In this document: positions 27,931 to 38,652 of the stretch, piece by piece
Position numbering within the stretch: position 1 is the first letter of the stretch
Layout of the letters: each line of letters starts with the position of its first letter
DNA from: Lysobacteraceae bacterium NML08-0793
GTDB taxonomy: Bacteria; Pseudomonadota; Gammaproteobacteria; Xanthomonadales; Xanthomonadaceae
NCBI GenBank assembly: GCA_002798275.1
Contig: NWQR01000001.1
Location: 248,001 to 312,000, forward strand
Reading direction: 5' to 3'
DNA: 64,000 bases
The notes under the pieces: model-generated
The model's input: the letters and a program-made list of their open reading frames with translations, nothing else
The model's database searches: none
What the model was told of the DNA's origin: nothing
Made by a program: the position numbers and the translations under genes

Positions 27931-27962
27931 AAAACAAAACGCCGACTCCTGGGAGCCGGCGT
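27931..27962 (-). terminator. Intrinsic terminator of the FKBP gene
   Basis: Read on the minus strand: stem ACGCCGGCTCC / GGAGTCGGCGT with a 2-base top and one G-T pair, then TTTTGTTTT. It sits 16 bp after the FKBP stop and just upstream of the DUF1289 start. Confidence 0.85.
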
Positions 27963-27977
27963 CCTGCATTGCCTTGC

Positions 27978-28673
27978 TTAGTTGCTGACGCGGACCAGCT
28001 TGATTTCGAAGGCCACCGCCACATTCGGCGGGAAGCCGCTGCGCGGGTCGTTGCCGAAAGCCTTGTCGGCCGGCAGCACCACTTCCCACTTTGCGCCGGT
28101 CGGCATCTGGGTGATGACATCACGCATCGCCTGCATTTCGATTTCGCTGACCTTGATGCTCGGGGTCTGTGCCGGCTGTGCCTGCTGCGGACGCTGACCA
28201 AACGGGAACGGGCCGGAAACTTCCAGGCTCACCGTGTTGTTCATGGTCGGCTTGGCGCCACTGCCGTTTTCAATCACCCGGTACATCACGCCACCGGCCA
28301 GCGTCCTGACACCGGCCTGCGACTTGAAGTTGTTGAGGTAGGTATTGCTCTTGGTCTGGTTTTCACCGGCAATCTTGTTGAACTCGGCCTGTGCAGCCTG
28401 TGCCTTGGCCTGCTGGCGCTTCTGGAAGTTTTCCAGCGCCGGGCGGGCTTGTTCCGGGCTGATCGCCGGCTGTTTCTTGGCAAGGCCATCCTGCACTGCG
28501 CGCACCACGGCTGCGGTGTCGAGTTCTTCCCCGCTTTCAGCTAGGTTGCGGGCAAAGTCATAGCCGAAGGCATAGCTCAAGCGCGATTTTTCCGAGGACA
28601 TGTCCTGCGCCCCGACAACACCGGCAGTCAAGGTGAGTGCCGCAATCGTGGCAGAGAGCAAACGCAATTTCAT
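27978..28673 (-). CDS. FKBP-type peptidylprolyl isomerase, exported
   Basis: 231 residues from ATG 28673 (AAAGGAT upstream). Signal peptide residues 1-22. An N-terminal helical dimerisation region of the FklB/FkpA type follows (SYAFGYDFARNLAES...), a charged coiled coil (about 85-115), then a C-terminal FKBP domain. That domain looks reduced: the usual VxVHYTG segment reads TVSLEVSG and a Gln/Pro-rich insert follows it, so isomerase activity may be weak. Likely a periplasmic chaperone. An intrinsic terminator follows. Confidence 0.85.
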   Translation of the reverse strand: MKLRLLSATIAALTLTAGVVGAQDMSSEKSRLSYAFGYDFARNLAESGEELDTAAVVRAVQDGLAKKQPAISPEQARPALENFQKRQQAKAQAAQAEFNKIAGENQTKSNTYLNNFKSQAGVRTLAGGVMYRVIENGSGAKPTMNNTVSLEVSGPFPFGQRPQQAQPAQTPSIKVSEIEMQAMRDVITQMPTGAKWEVVLPADKAFGNDPRSGFPPNVAVAFEIKLVRVSN

Positions 28674-28856
28674 AGTGATCCTTTGTCTTTCCGTGGGTGA
28701 AACGGGCGACATGCCCGGCAAACAGGCGCTAGCATAATCAGTTACAGCCTTAACCTCCACTGACACGCCTGCGCCGCCCGGCTGATGACCGAACCGGGCA
28801 GACCAACAGACCGCAAGTCGGGGTTGGGGTTCCCTGCCACTTTCATGAGAAAACCC

Positions 28857-29639
28857 ATGTCCAGCTCCCCGCTTGTCATCACCACCGATGCCGGTATTCG
28901 CACCCTCACCATCAACCGCCCAGACAAACTCAACGCGCTGAACTCGGCCACGCTCGATGCCCTGCACACAGCCTTTGCCGAGGCCGCCCAAGACGATACG
29001 GTGCGTGTCATCGTGCTGACCGGCGCGGGTGAGAAAGCCTTTGTCGCCGGTGCCGACATCAGCGAAATGAACACGCTTTCAGCCGTGCAGGGACGCGATT
29101 TTTCGCTGCGCGGCCAGCGCATGATGCGATTTGTGGAAAAAATGCCCAAGCCGGTGATTGCCGCGATCAACGGTTTTGCACTCGGCGGCGGGCTGGAGCT
29201 TGCCATGTGCTGTCATCTGCGCATTGCCGCCGATAACGCCCGGGTCGGCCAGCCGGAAATCAATCTCGGTCTGATTCCGGGCTTTGGCGGCAGCCAGCGC
29301 CTGCTGCGTCTGGCAGGCCGCGCCGCCACCCTAGAAATGTGCCTGACCGGCGCCCCCATCCATGCCGAACGCGCGCAGGCGCTTGGCATCGTCAACCGCG
29401 TGGTGCCGGCGGCCGAGCTGGCCACAGAAACCCGGAAACTTGCCGAAAGCCTAGCCAATGCCGCGCCGCTGGCACTGCGGGCGATGCTCGATTGCATCAA
29501 TATCGGCGGTGAATGCGGTATTGAAGAAGGGCTGGAATACGAGTCCGCGCAATTTGGCCTGATGTTCTCCACCGAGGACATGCGCGAAGGCACCAGCGCC
29601 TTTTTGGAAAAACGCAAGCCCACCTTTGTGGGGCGCTGA
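28857..29639 (+). CDS. Enoyl-CoA hydratase/isomerase
   Basis: 260 residues from ATG 28857 (an ATG four codons earlier is possible). Crotonase fold with both catalytic glutamates: Glu114 in GGGLELAMCCHLRIA and Glu134 in GQPEINLGLIPGFGG, plus the oxyanion-hole FVAGADISEM. It hydrates trans-2-enoyl-CoA in fatty acid degradation. The C-terminal AFLEKRKPTF is typical. Its stop overlaps the start of the next small gene by one base (TGATG). Confidence 0.93.
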   Translation: MSSSPLVITTDAGIRTLTINRPDKLNALNSATLDALHTAFAEAAQDDTVRVIVLTGAGEKAFVAGADISEMNTLSAVQGRDFSLRGQRMMRFVEKMPKPVIAAINGFALGGGLELAMCCHLRIAADNARVGQPEINLGLIPGFGGSQRLLRLAGRAATLEMCLTGAPIHAERAQALGIVNRVVPAAELATETRKLAESLANAAPLALRAMLDCINIGGECGIEEGLEYESAQFGLMFSTEDMREGTSAFLEKRKPTFVGR

Positions 29640-29986
29640 TGCGCGTGTTTGACTGGCATCGGCTTGTCGCTGCGGTGGAAAGCGATGCACTCGACAGCGC
29701 CATCGAGCTTGGCCTTCTGGATTGGGATGGCGACACCCGCAGCCTCGCCGCTGCGGGGATTGCCGCCGAGCGCATCGAGTTGGTTGCGCGCGTGCGCAAA
29801 GAGCGTCTTGCCGCGCTTGCCGCAAGAGCACGCTTCCGCCAGCGCCAGGCGCGGCTTGCCCGACAGGAAGCCGAGCGCAAACAGCGTCAGGCGCAAACCC
29901 TCGCCCCCGACACCGGCGGCAAACCGGCGCTTTCCGGCGCTGCCGCGGCCGCCCTCGCCCGTGCCCTTGCCAAAGCGAAAAAATGA
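29639..29986 (+). CDS. Small coiled-coil protein of unknown function between ECH and nth
   Basis: 115 residues. The N-terminal half is unremarkable (FDWHRLVAAVESDALDSAIELGLLDWDGD); residues about 45-85 are a highly basic helix rich in Arg, Ala and Gln (ARARFRQRQARLARQEAERKQRQA), followed by an Ala-rich tail. It could bind nucleic acid. It is coupled to the enoyl-CoA hydratase (TGATG) and to nth (ATGA), so it is certainly translated in that operon if they are. No family recognised. Confidence 0.75.
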   Translation: MRVFDWHRLVAAVESDALDSAIELGLLDWDGDTRSLAAAGIAAERIELVARVRKERLAALAARARFRQRQARLARQEAERKQRQAQTLAPDTGGKPALSGAAAAALARALAKAKK

Positions 29987-30687
29987 CCCGAAAAACCGCC
30001 AGCAATACTGCCAGCCGTAAAAAAACCAAACTCGCGCTGATGTCGCCAGAACAAATCAGCGAAGCTTTCCACCGCTGGCAAGACCTAGAGCCAGAGCCGA
30101 AAACCGAGCTGGAATACCAAAGCGCATTCGAGCTGTTGGTAGCGGTAACGCTTTCTGCCCAAGCCACCGATGTCGGCGTCAACAAGGCCACCCGCAAACT
30201 GTTCCCCATCGCCAACACGCCTGCGGCGATTGCTGCGCTGGGCGTGGAAGGGCTAAAGCCGTACATCGCCACCATCGGCCTGTACAACACCAAGGCGGCG
30301 AATGTGGTGGCGCTTTCACAACAAATACTGGACTTGCATGATGGCGAAGTTCCGGAAAACCGCGAAGCACTGGAAGCCCTGCCCGGCGTGGGGCGCAAAA
30401 CCGCCAATGTGGTGCTGAATACCGCCTTCGGCCAGCCGACGATGGCGGTGGATACCCATATTTTCCGTGTTTCCAACCGCATGGGACTTGCGCCTGGCAA
30501 AAACGTCCGCCAAGTGGAAGACGCGCTGCTTGAGCGCGTGCCCGGCCAATACCTGCGCCACGCCCACCACTGGCTGATTCTGCATGGTCGCTATATCTGC
30601 AAGGCGCGCAAACCCGAATGCCCGCACTGCCCGGTTTACGACTTGTGCCAATGGCCGGAGAAGCCCGAGCCAAGCGCCGCCGGTTGA
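29983..30687 (+). CDS. nth: Endonuclease III
   Basis: Bifunctional DNA glycosylase/AP lyase for oxidised pyrimidines. 234 residues from the ATG overlapping the upstream stop. Helix-hairpin-helix LPGVGRKTANVV with catalytic Lys139, catalytic Asp157 in VDTHIFRV, and the [4Fe-4S] cysteines spaced C-x6-C-x2-C-x5-C near the C-terminus. The first 20 residues are a basic extension. It is convergent with the exporter genes, 25 bp apart. Confidence 0.96.
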   Translation: MTRKTASNTASRKKTKLALMSPEQISEAFHRWQDLEPEPKTELEYQSAFELLVAVTLSAQATDVGVNKATRKLFPIANTPAAIAALGVEGLKPYIATIGLYNTKAANVVALSQQILDLHDGEVPENREALEALPGVGRKTANVVLNTAFGQPTMAVDTHIFRVSNRMGLAPGKNVRQVEDALLERVPGQYLRHAHHWLILHGRYICKARKPECPHCPVYDLCQWPEKPEPSAAG

Positions 30688-30712
30688 TATGCCAACTTGG
30701 GCGGCGGCGCAA

Positions 30713-31936
30713 TCAGTGTGCCTGTACGCGGGTACCATCCTCGATGCGTTCATCTGGCTGCATCACCACCGCATCGCCTTCATTCAGCCCGTCGAGAATT
30801 TGCACCGCCGTGGCAGAGCGCAGGCCGATGCGAACCGGGGTGCGGCGGGCACGGCCATCGACCACCCGATACACCGCCCAATGCTCGTCCGCGGCCTGCT
30901 GCCCGGCCTTGGGGCTGCTACGGAACAACGCCCCGGCCGGCACCTGCAAAGTATTGGCCTGCTGTTGCAGGATGAACTCAAGTTCGACGCGGTAAGCATC
31001 CCCCAGTGCCGCCCACTGTGAATGCGGACTGGTGATGTCGAGAATCACCCGGGTGCGCTGCTCCTCCACCCCCAATGCAGAAACTTTGGTGAAGCCGCCC
31101 GGCTCGATGCGGAGGATGCGCGCAGCCAGTTCTTCCTCTCCGCCCCAGCGTTGCACCCGGGCCTGCATTCCCGGTGCCAGCCGCACCGCATCGCTGGACA
31201 GCACATCCGCTTCGATTTCCAGTTGCGCCGCATCACCGATTTCCATCAACACCTGCCCGGCCATGACCGGCATGGCGCTTTGCATCGGACGACGCAATAC
31301 CACCCCTGCCACCGGCGCCTTGACCGCCAGCACCTGCCCCTGCGCACTGCTGCGTCCTTCCTGCGCCAGCACTGCGCGCGCGGCAGCAACACGCTGTGCG
31401 GCGGCCTGTGCCTCGGCACGGGCGGCCGCCAACTCGGCAGTCGCAGTGGCCGCTTCGGCTCGCGTCTGGTCGAGGCTCTGCCGGGAAACCAATTGCGATG
31501 CCTGCAAAGCCGCCATGCGCTGCAAACTGGCCTCGGCCATTTGATGCGCCGCGCGCGCGGCGGCAATGCGCTGGTTTGCCGCTGCCTGTTGACTTTGCCC
31601 GGCACGGATCTCGGCCTCGGCCTGGGCGCGGCTGCGCGCATCCAGCAAGGTGCTGGTGGCCGGGGCAATCAAGGCCAGCACCTGTCCGGCATTTACCCTA
31701 TCGCCCGGCTCCAGCGTGATGCGCTGCAAATGCCCCGATACCGGCGCGGTGATGGCAAAACTGGCCTTCAGCCGGGTTTTTCCTTCCTCGTTGAAGCTTT
31801 GAATGACCGTGCCGCGCGTGGCCGTTTGCACGCTGACCAGTTGCGTTGGCGGACGTAGTGCCGCCCATGCCAGCAGCAATACAAGCAGCAGGGCAATGGC
31901 GGAATAAATCAGCGTTTTTTTGCCGGGCAGTTTCAT
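30713..31936 (-). CDS. HlyD/RND-type periplasmic adaptor of an ABC exporter
   Basis: 407 residues. One N-terminal membrane helix (about 8-28), a biotinyl-lipoyl-like half (ITAPVSGHLQRITLEPGDRVNAGQVLA), a long Ala/Gln-rich coiled coil (about 100-195), the returning lipoyl half (VKAPVAGVVLRRPMQ), and a beta-barrel. This links the inner-membrane permease to an outer-membrane channel such as TolC, which is not in the window. Last gene of the minus-strand ATPase-permease-adaptor set; the cargo is unknown. Confidence 0.9.
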   Translation of the reverse strand: MKLPGKKTLIYSAIALLLVLLLAWAALRPPTQLVSVQTATRGTVIQSFNEEGKTRLKASFAITAPVSGHLQRITLEPGDRVNAGQVLALIAPATSTLLDARSRAQAEAEIRAGQSQQAAANQRIAAARAAHQMAEASLQRMAALQASQLVSRQSLDQTRAEAATATAELAAARAEAQAAAQRVAAARAVLAQEGRSSAQGQVLAVKAPVAGVVLRRPMQSAMPVMAGQVLMEIGDAAQLEIEADVLSSDAVRLAPGMQARVQRWGGEEELAARILRIEPGGFTKVSALGVEEQRTRVILDITSPHSQWAALGDAYRVELEFILQQQANTLQVPAGALFRSSPKAGQQAADEHWAVYRVVDGRARRTPVRIGLRSATAVQILDGLNEGDAVVMQPDERIEDGTRVQAH

Positions 31937-31996
31937 TGCAGTTCGCCTGTTGTTGCTTCTTGCCAGAAGCTGATTCTGGCAGGTTGGGAAAAAAGT

Positions 31997-34381
31997 CTAT
32001 CCATGCGTTTTCAGCGCCTCGCTCATGTCCAGCCGATATATCTGGCGCAGCACCGCCAGTGCCGAAACAATCGACGAGCCTAGGGTTACCAGCGTCACGA
32101 AGGCATAACTGCTGGGCGGGATGTAAATCGGTATGCGGTACAGCTCGCTTTGCAGCCCCCGCACCAGCAGCCAAGTCAATCCCCAGCCCGCCGCAAACGA
32201 CAGCGGAATCGACAGCAGCACCAGTAAGCCGATTTCGCCCAGCAAAATGCGGGCGACTTCGCCTTTGCCAAAGCCCAGCACGCGCAGGCTGGCGAGCTCT
32301 CGCGCACGCTCGGCCAGTGTGATGCGGACGGCGTTGTAAACCACACCAAAATTGACGATGGCACCCATCAGGAGGCTAACCAAGGTAAACGGGCCGCTGA
32401 TACGATCGAGCATGTCGAAGAAAGCGCGGATGCTCGCCAGGCGCGATTCGGCCGCCACCACGCCCGGTCGGGCATCCAATGTGCGCATCAGTCGGGGGAC
32501 TTCTTCGGGCAGGACGGTAAGCAATGCGCCACTGTAAAGCTCGCCTTCGCCCAAGGCACGGTTCAGCGCCGGGGTAGCCATGTAGGCGCGCGTGCCGACA
32601 TATTCACTCACCAAGGCCACGACCGGCAATTGCAGCTGCGCACGTCGGCCTTGCAGCACTTGCACCTGCACCATATCGCCAACACCCACGCCAAGTTTCT
32701 GCGCCAGATAGTCGGACAGCACCAGCCCCGCCTCGGGCAACGGCAGGCGACGTTTTTCGGTATCAATCAGGCGCCGCAAGCGGCCATCGGGCGGCAACCC
32801 CTCGATGGCGGTATTGAAGCTGATTTGCTCATGCGAAAGTTTCACCGCCACAGTACGCAGCCCTTCCACCTGCTGCACGCCCGGCAGCGCACGCAACTCG
32901 TACAGCGCGCGGGCGGGCGCAGCTTCGATGAATTGCACCGAAACATCATGGTGCTCGGCCAGCCGAAACTGCATGTCAATCATGTAAGTGATGGTCTGCC
33001 CCTGGAAGCGCGCCATCATGATGATGGCGCCGGCCAGCGCCAAGCCGGTGATGCTAAGCACGGCACGCCAAGGGCGGCGTTCGATTTGCCGCAACACCAT
33101 GCGCGCCGGTTGCGACAGCCAGCGCGTCAGCCCCAGACGCTCGACCACGGTGGCGCGATAGCGCTCCGGTGCGACCGGACGCATGGCCTGTGCCACCGGC
33201 TCGCCGGCTGCTTGCAACACCGCACGACCAGCTCCGGCCACCGCAGCGGTCAAGGCCACCATCACCCCCAATGCGGCAATGCGCCAGTCCAGCGCGAATG
33301 CCAGATACGGAAAGCGGAAGTTTTCCTGATACAGCCCGGACAACATTTGCCCTAGCCCAATACCTGCGGCAATGCCGATGACGGCGCCGCAAAGACAAAT
33401 CAGCGTCGCCATCAGGCCGTAGTGCAGCACCATGTCGCGGGTGCGGTAGCCAAAGGCTTTCAGAATGGCGATTTGCGCACGTTGCGTGCCAATCAGACGG
33501 GCGAACACCACATTCAACAAAAACGCCGCCACCCCCAAAAAAATGGTCGGAAAAATCCGCGTCATGGTTGCCAGTTGGCGGAACTCCTCATGCAGATAAC
33601 GGTAGGAATACTGGTTCATCCGCCCCACCGCACCGAGTCCGCCCCAACGCATCAGCAAACGGTCGATGGCGGCAATCAATTCGGCCTCATCGGTCGGGCT
33701 GCGTGCGTCGGGCGACATGCGCACGCTGAGCTGATTGAACGCGCCGTCCATGTTCAAGGCCGCCTCCAGTGCCCGGCGCGGTGCCCACACAATCGCGTAG
33801 CGCTCGTAGTCCGGGAACATCGCGGCAGGCTTGGATTGCAGCAGGTATTCGGGCGACACCGCAATGCCTACCAAGGTGAACCATTGCGAGCGCCCGTACA
33901 CCGTGGCACGCAGGCGGTCGCCGGGTTTCAGCCCATGCACCTCGGCAAAAGCATCGCTTAGCAGCACCTCATCCGCCGCAAATGGTGCGGGCATCCGCCC
34001 GGCGCGCAAATACAGGCGGTTGTGCAATGGCTGGCTGCCCTCATCGGGCAAGGACAGCATCAAGGCTTCCACCGGCTCGCTGTAATCGACCAGCACCAGC
34101 TTGGCACTGGCCTGCACCTGGGTTTCCACACTAGCAACGCCTGGCAATTCGGCCACGCGCTGGGCCATGGACTCGGGGGCGCGCTTGAGGTTGGCCCAGA
34201 CATCGGCAAAAGCATAGTCACGGTACATCGCATCACGCGTGGTGCGCAGCGAGTCGAGCGTGGCCTGCGACATCACCAGCATGGCAATGCCCGCAGCCAC
34301 CACCAGCGCAATCGCAATCGCCTGCCCGCGCATCAGCCATAAATCGCGCAGCGCCTTGCGATGGAGAGCCGGCAATCTCAT
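31997..34381 (-). CDS. ABC transporter permease with two FtsX domains
   Basis: 794 residues from ATG 34381 (GTG or TTG codons a few residues earlier are possible). Membrane helix at about 16-40, a large periplasmic MacB-like domain (about 45-255), three helices (about 265-385), a second periplasmic domain, and a final FtsX bundle (about 670-790). This is the DevC/MacB-like two-FtsX architecture used for lipid, peptide or macrolide export. It starts 11 bp after the ATPase gene ends and precedes the adaptor by 60 bp. Confidence 0.9.
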   Translation of the reverse strand: MRLPALHRKALRDLWLMRGQAIAIALVVAAGIAMLVMSQATLDSLRTTRDAMYRDYAFADVWANLKRAPESMAQRVAELPGVASVETQVQASAKLVLVDYSEPVEALMLSLPDEGSQPLHNRLYLRAGRMPAPFAADEVLLSDAFAEVHGLKPGDRLRATVYGRSQWFTLVGIAVSPEYLLQSKPAAMFPDYERYAIVWAPRRALEAALNMDGAFNQLSVRMSPDARSPTDEAELIAAIDRLLMRWGGLGAVGRMNQYSYRYLHEEFRQLATMTRIFPTIFLGVAAFLLNVVFARLIGTQRAQIAILKAFGYRTRDMVLHYGLMATLICLCGAVIGIAAGIGLGQMLSGLYQENFRFPYLAFALDWRIAALGVMVALTAAVAGAGRAVLQAAGEPVAQAMRPVAPERYRATVVERLGLTRWLSQPARMVLRQIERRPWRAVLSITGLALAGAIIMMARFQGQTITYMIDMQFRLAEHHDVSVQFIEAAPARALYELRALPGVQQVEGLRTVAVKLSHEQISFNTAIEGLPPDGRLRRLIDTEKRRLPLPEAGLVLSDYLAQKLGVGVGDMVQVQVLQGRRAQLQLPVVALVSEYVGTRAYMATPALNRALGEGELYSGALLTVLPEEVPRLMRTLDARPGVVAAESRLASIRAFFDMLDRISGPFTLVSLLMGAIVNFGVVYNAVRITLAERARELASLRVLGFGKGEVARILLGEIGLLVLLSIPLSFAAGWGLTWLLVRGLQSELYRIPIYIPPSSYAFVTLVTLGSSIVSALAVLRQIYRLDMSEALKTHG

Positions 34382-34392
34382 ACCACTACTCA

Positions 34393-35124
34393 CTACCAAC
34401 GCAGTGCTTCTGCCGCGATGCGCTGCGCATTGCGCGCCTCCCCAACCACCCGGCCATCGCCCATGGTCAGCACCCGGTCGGCCATTCGGGCGATATCGGC
34501 ATTGTGCGTAATGATGACGGTGGTGGTGCCGAGGCTGGCATTGACCTGCTCCAGCGCCTGCAACACCCGCACGCCAGTAGCCGAATCAAGCGCGCCGGTC
34601 GGCTCATCACACAGCAGCACCACCGGACGCTTGGCGATGGCGCGGGCAATCGCCACACGCTGCTGCTCGCCGCCGGACATCTGCGCCGGAAAATGATCCA
34701 GACGCCCCTCCAGACCGACCAAGGCCAGGGCTTCTTCCGGCGACATCGGGTTTTGCGCGATTTCGGTAACGATGGCGACGTTCTCGCGCGCGCTCAGGCT
34801 GGGAATCAGGTTGTAAAACTGAAACACGAAACCGACATGATCGCGCCGGAACTGCGTCAGTTGCGCATCCCCAGCATGAGTCAGATTCTGGCCGTGATAC
34901 CAGACCTCGCCGCCGCTCGGCACATCCAGCCCGCCAAGGATATTCAGCAACGTGGACTTGCCACAGCCGGACGGCCCCAGAATCACGATGAACTCGCCTG
35001 CATTCAGCGCCAGATCCACCCCGCGCAAGGCATGCACCGCTGCCTCGCCACTGCCATACACCTTGGTCAAACCACGGGCGCGGAAAATCGGTTCGGTCGT
35101 GGCGGTGGCCGATGCCAAAGCCAT
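34393..35124 (-). CDS. ABC transporter ATP-binding protein (LolD/MacB type)
   Basis: 243 residues. Walker [10 protein letters not shown] at 50-58, Q-loop in [16 protein letters not shown], signature [14 protein letters not shown], Walker [14 protein letters not shown] and H-loop VIITHNAD. The N-terminal [21 protein letters not shown] is characteristic of the LolD/MacB subfamily. First gene of the exporter operon; drives the FtsX-type permease. Confidence 0.94.
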   Translation of the reverse strand: MALASATATTEPIFRARGLTKVYGSGEAAVHALRGVDLALNAGEFIVILGPSGCGKSTLLNILGGLDVPSGGEVWYHGQNLTHAGDAQLTQFRRDHVGFVFQFYNLIPSLSARENVAIVTEIAQNPMSPEEALALVGLEGRLDHFPAQMSGGEQQRVAIARAIAKRPVVLLCDEPTGALDSATGVRVLQALEQVNASLGTTTVIITHNADIARMADRVLTMGDGRVVGEARNAQRIAAEALRW

Positions 35125-35266
35125 ATCACCCTTCCATCATCGGACTGGCCGGATTTATCGCATATCCGACCCCAACATGGCCAGAACACACGCAAAAATC
35201 GCGCTTGGGGCAAAGCCCAACCAAGCGACGGCAAGCGCAGGAGAGCCGATTTCCTTAACCTGATTG

Positions 35267-35290
35267 AAAAACGCCCGTCTTTGACGGGCG
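35267..35290 (-). terminator. Intrinsic terminator of tRNA-Ser
   Basis: Minus strand: CGCCCGTC AAA GACGGGCG followed by TTTTTC, 13 bases after the tRNA 3' end. It also separates the tRNA from the exporter operon. Confidence 0.88.
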
Positions 35291-35302
35291 CTTGGGCATG
35301 AT

Positions 35303-35390
35303 TGGCGGAAGCGGTGAGATTCGAACTCACGAAGGGTTGCCCCTTGCCGGTTTTCAAGACCGGTGCCTTCAACCACTCGGCCACGCTTCC
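35303..35390 (-). tRNA. tRNA-Ser (UGA anticodon)
   Basis: 88 nt including encoded CCA. The acceptor stem GGAAGCG pairs with CGCTTCC, discriminator G. The anticodon loop CTTGAAA gives anticodon TGA; a long class II variable arm (GCAAGGGGCAACCCTTC) and the T arm GTGAG-TTCGAAT-CTCAC are clear. It reads UCN serine codons. An intrinsic terminator follows, and the cognate synthetase gene serS lies about 1 kb upstream on the same strand. Confidence 0.97.
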
Positions 35391-35453
35391 GTATCTGATT
35401 GGCTGCCGGTGCACTCCGGCAGGGGCGCTATTGTGCCACGCCAGGGCGGCGCT

Positions 35454-36397
35454 TCATAGGCTACCGTGTTCGGTGCAGGCGTCTGAGCAGCGTTTTTTGC
35501 CAAGTTTCTGCGGCAGGGTTTCGGCCAAATGGTCGATGAAGGCGCGCACGGCCGGCAGCATGCCACGGCGGCTGGGAAATACCGCATGGATGATGCCTTG
35601 TGGCAGCTTCCATTCCGGCAGTATCACTTCCAGCTCGCCGTTTTTGACTGCTTCTGCGCAGCTCATTTCTGGCAGCATGGTGATGCCGATGCCTTGCTTG
35701 ACCATTGCCCGCAGCATCTGGAAATCGAACGCGGCAAGCCGGGGTTTCAGCTCGACCGTGCGCACCTCGCCGTCGGGGCCATGCAGCTCCCATTGCTGGC
35801 GCGCCTCGTCCTCAAACATGCTCAAGGTGACATGCGTGCCCAAGTCTTCGGGCTTGCGCGGGCGGCCATGTTTGCGCAGATAGTCCGGGCTTGCCACCAG
35901 AAGCTGCTGGTCATGGCCGAAGCTGCGTAGAACCAAACTGCCATCGTCGTCTAGCTTGCTGCGCACCCGCAGCGCCACATCAAAGCCTTCCTGAATCAAA
36001 TCCACGCGGCGGTTGCTGACATGCGCATGCAGACGCACGTCCGGATATTTATCCAAAAATGCCGGCAGCACTTCCGGCATCACTTCTTGCGCCAAGGTCA
36101 CCGGCACGCTAACGCGCACCACGCCCCGCGGGGTGGCGCTAAGTTGCGCAACCGCATCCTGTGCGGCCTGTGCGGCTTCACGCATCGCCAAGGCATGGCG
36201 ATAGACGTTTTGCCCAACCTCGGTTACCGCAAAGCTGCGGGTGGAACGCTGCAACAGCCGCACACCCAGGGCTTCTTCCAGTTGGGCGATGCGGCGCGAC
36301 AGACGTGAGCGCGGAATACCCAGCGCACGCTCGGCAGCGGCATAGCCGCCGTGGTCAACAACCAGCGCGAAGTAATGCAGGTCGTTGAGGTCTTGCA

Positions 36398-36398
<1 letters not shown>
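35454..36398 (-). CDS. LysR-family transcriptional regulator
   Basis: 314 residues from ATG 36398, which overlaps the serS stop by one base (TGATG). N-terminal winged HTH (about 1-60: LHYFALVVDHGGYAAAERALGIPRSRLSRRIAQLEEALG), then a periplasmic-binding-like effector domain (VRVSVPVTLAQEVMPEVLPAFLDKYPDVRL...). It is of the DsdC/AaeR-like group with C-terminal GMLPAVRAFIDHLAE. The effector is unknown. Coupling to serS suggests expression by readthrough rather than its own promoter; the gene it controls is not evident. Confidence 0.92.
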
Positions 36399-37690
<1,292 letters not shown>

Positions 37691-37755
37691 TCAGGGGCGG
37701 CTATTATCGCCGCTTTGCGCCAGTTTGCCGCATCGCTCACATCAACAATGCCACA

Positions 37756-38466
37756 ATGCCCGCACTCAAGCTGCCGATGAGTCGTGACATGTCCACACCC
37801 CCACCGCCGCCGACCTCCGCCCCCACCGCAGCCCCCCGCAAGCGCACACGCAGTCGCCTGTTGCTGTTGTGGATTCTGCCCGCCTTCATTGTGCTGGGCG
37901 GCCTGCTGTTCTTGCTGGTGTGGAGCATCGAAAAAGAAAAAGTCTTTTACACCGCACCGCCGAGCACTGCCGCCGATGCGCAGGATGACGGGCAGGTGAA
38001 GATTTTCGAGCCGCTGCCCACGCCGCAAAATCAGCCCTTGGCCGAAAGCGGCGAAAACCGCAGCCTGCTGCCTGCGCCGCCCCCGGAGGCAGCACACGCG
38101 CAGGCGGCAAGGCCAGTCGAACAACCCAACACACGTCCGGCCAATGATATGGCAGCGCAAGCGCCGACAGCTGCCGCACCGACACGCAGCAGCGGCAACA
38201 GCCCGCCGGTACCCATCAGCCAGCCCGCGCCACGCTATCCGCGCAACGCGCTGCGCAATGGCATCGGCGGCTTCGTGCAATTGCAGGTGGATGTCGGTGT
38301 CGATGGCGTGCCAACTTCGGTCAGTCTGATTCGCAGCAGCGGCTCGCGCGAGCTTGACCGCGCCGCCAGCGAAGCGGTGCGCCGCTGGCGTTTTCAACCG
38401 GCAATGGAAAACGGCCAGCCAAGCAGCGGTCGGGTTACGGTGCCGATCCAGTTCACCCCCAACTGA
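37756..38466 (+). CDS. TonB-like energy transducer
   Basis: 236 residues. A proline-rich cytoplasmic start, one membrane helix (about 35-58, LLLLWILPAFIVLGGLLFLLV), a Pro/Ala-rich periplasmic spacer (about 70-155) and a C-terminal TonB domain (PVPISQPAPRYPRNALRNGIGGFVQLQV..., then SSGSRELDRAASEAVRRWRFQPA). Couples the proton gradient to outer-membrane receptors, or acts in a related process. No exbB/exbD nearby. Starts may also be read at codon 8 or 12. Independent of the downstream suc operon, from which a promoter separates it. Confidence 0.9.
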   Translation: MPALKLPMSRDMSTPPPPPTSAPTAAPRKRTRSRLLLLWILPAFIVLGGLLFLLVWSIEKEKVFYTAPPSTAADAQDDGQVKIFEPLPTPQNQPLAESGENRSLLPAPPPEAAHAQAARPVEQPNTRPANDMAAQAPTAAAPTRSSGNSPPVPISQPAPRYPRNALRNGIGGFVQLQVDVGVDGVPTSVSLIRSSGSRELDRAASEAVRRWRFQPAMENGQPSSGRVTVPIQFTPN

Positions 38467-38540
38467 ACCCGATCCATTGGACTTTGGTCGATTTACCCGC
38501 TTCGGGATGTTTTTCGGGTGCATCGGCCAAATGTCAAGGC

Positions 38541-38546
38541 TATAAT
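38541..38546 (+). promoter_or_regulatory. Candidate -10 box of the sucAB-lpd operon
   Basis: A perfect TATAAT lies 107 bp before the sucA start codon. No good -35 hexamer stands at 16-18 bp upstream, which suggests activator dependence if this is the promoter. It would place transcription start near 38553 and give a leader of about 100 nt containing a hairpin. Confidence 0.5.
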
Positions 38547-38576
38547 CCCACTCCCCTCTAACCGGCCATTCAGCCA

Positions 38577-38610
38577 GATTTTTCAGGTCAGACAAAAGTC
38601 TTGAAAAATC
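38577..38610 (+). promoter_or_regulatory. Leader hairpin upstream of sucA
   Basis: Outer arms GATTTTTCA and TGAAAAATC (9 bp, perfect) enclose a second 4-bp stem AGAC/GTCT with loop AAAA and a bulge GGTC. It lies 42 bp before the sucA start, in the predicted 5' leader. No riboswitch class is recognised; it may affect mRNA stability or attenuation. Confidence 0.45.
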
Positions 38611-38652
38611 AGGAAGTTCTGGCCACCGGCATAGCGCGAGCGTAACCCTGAA

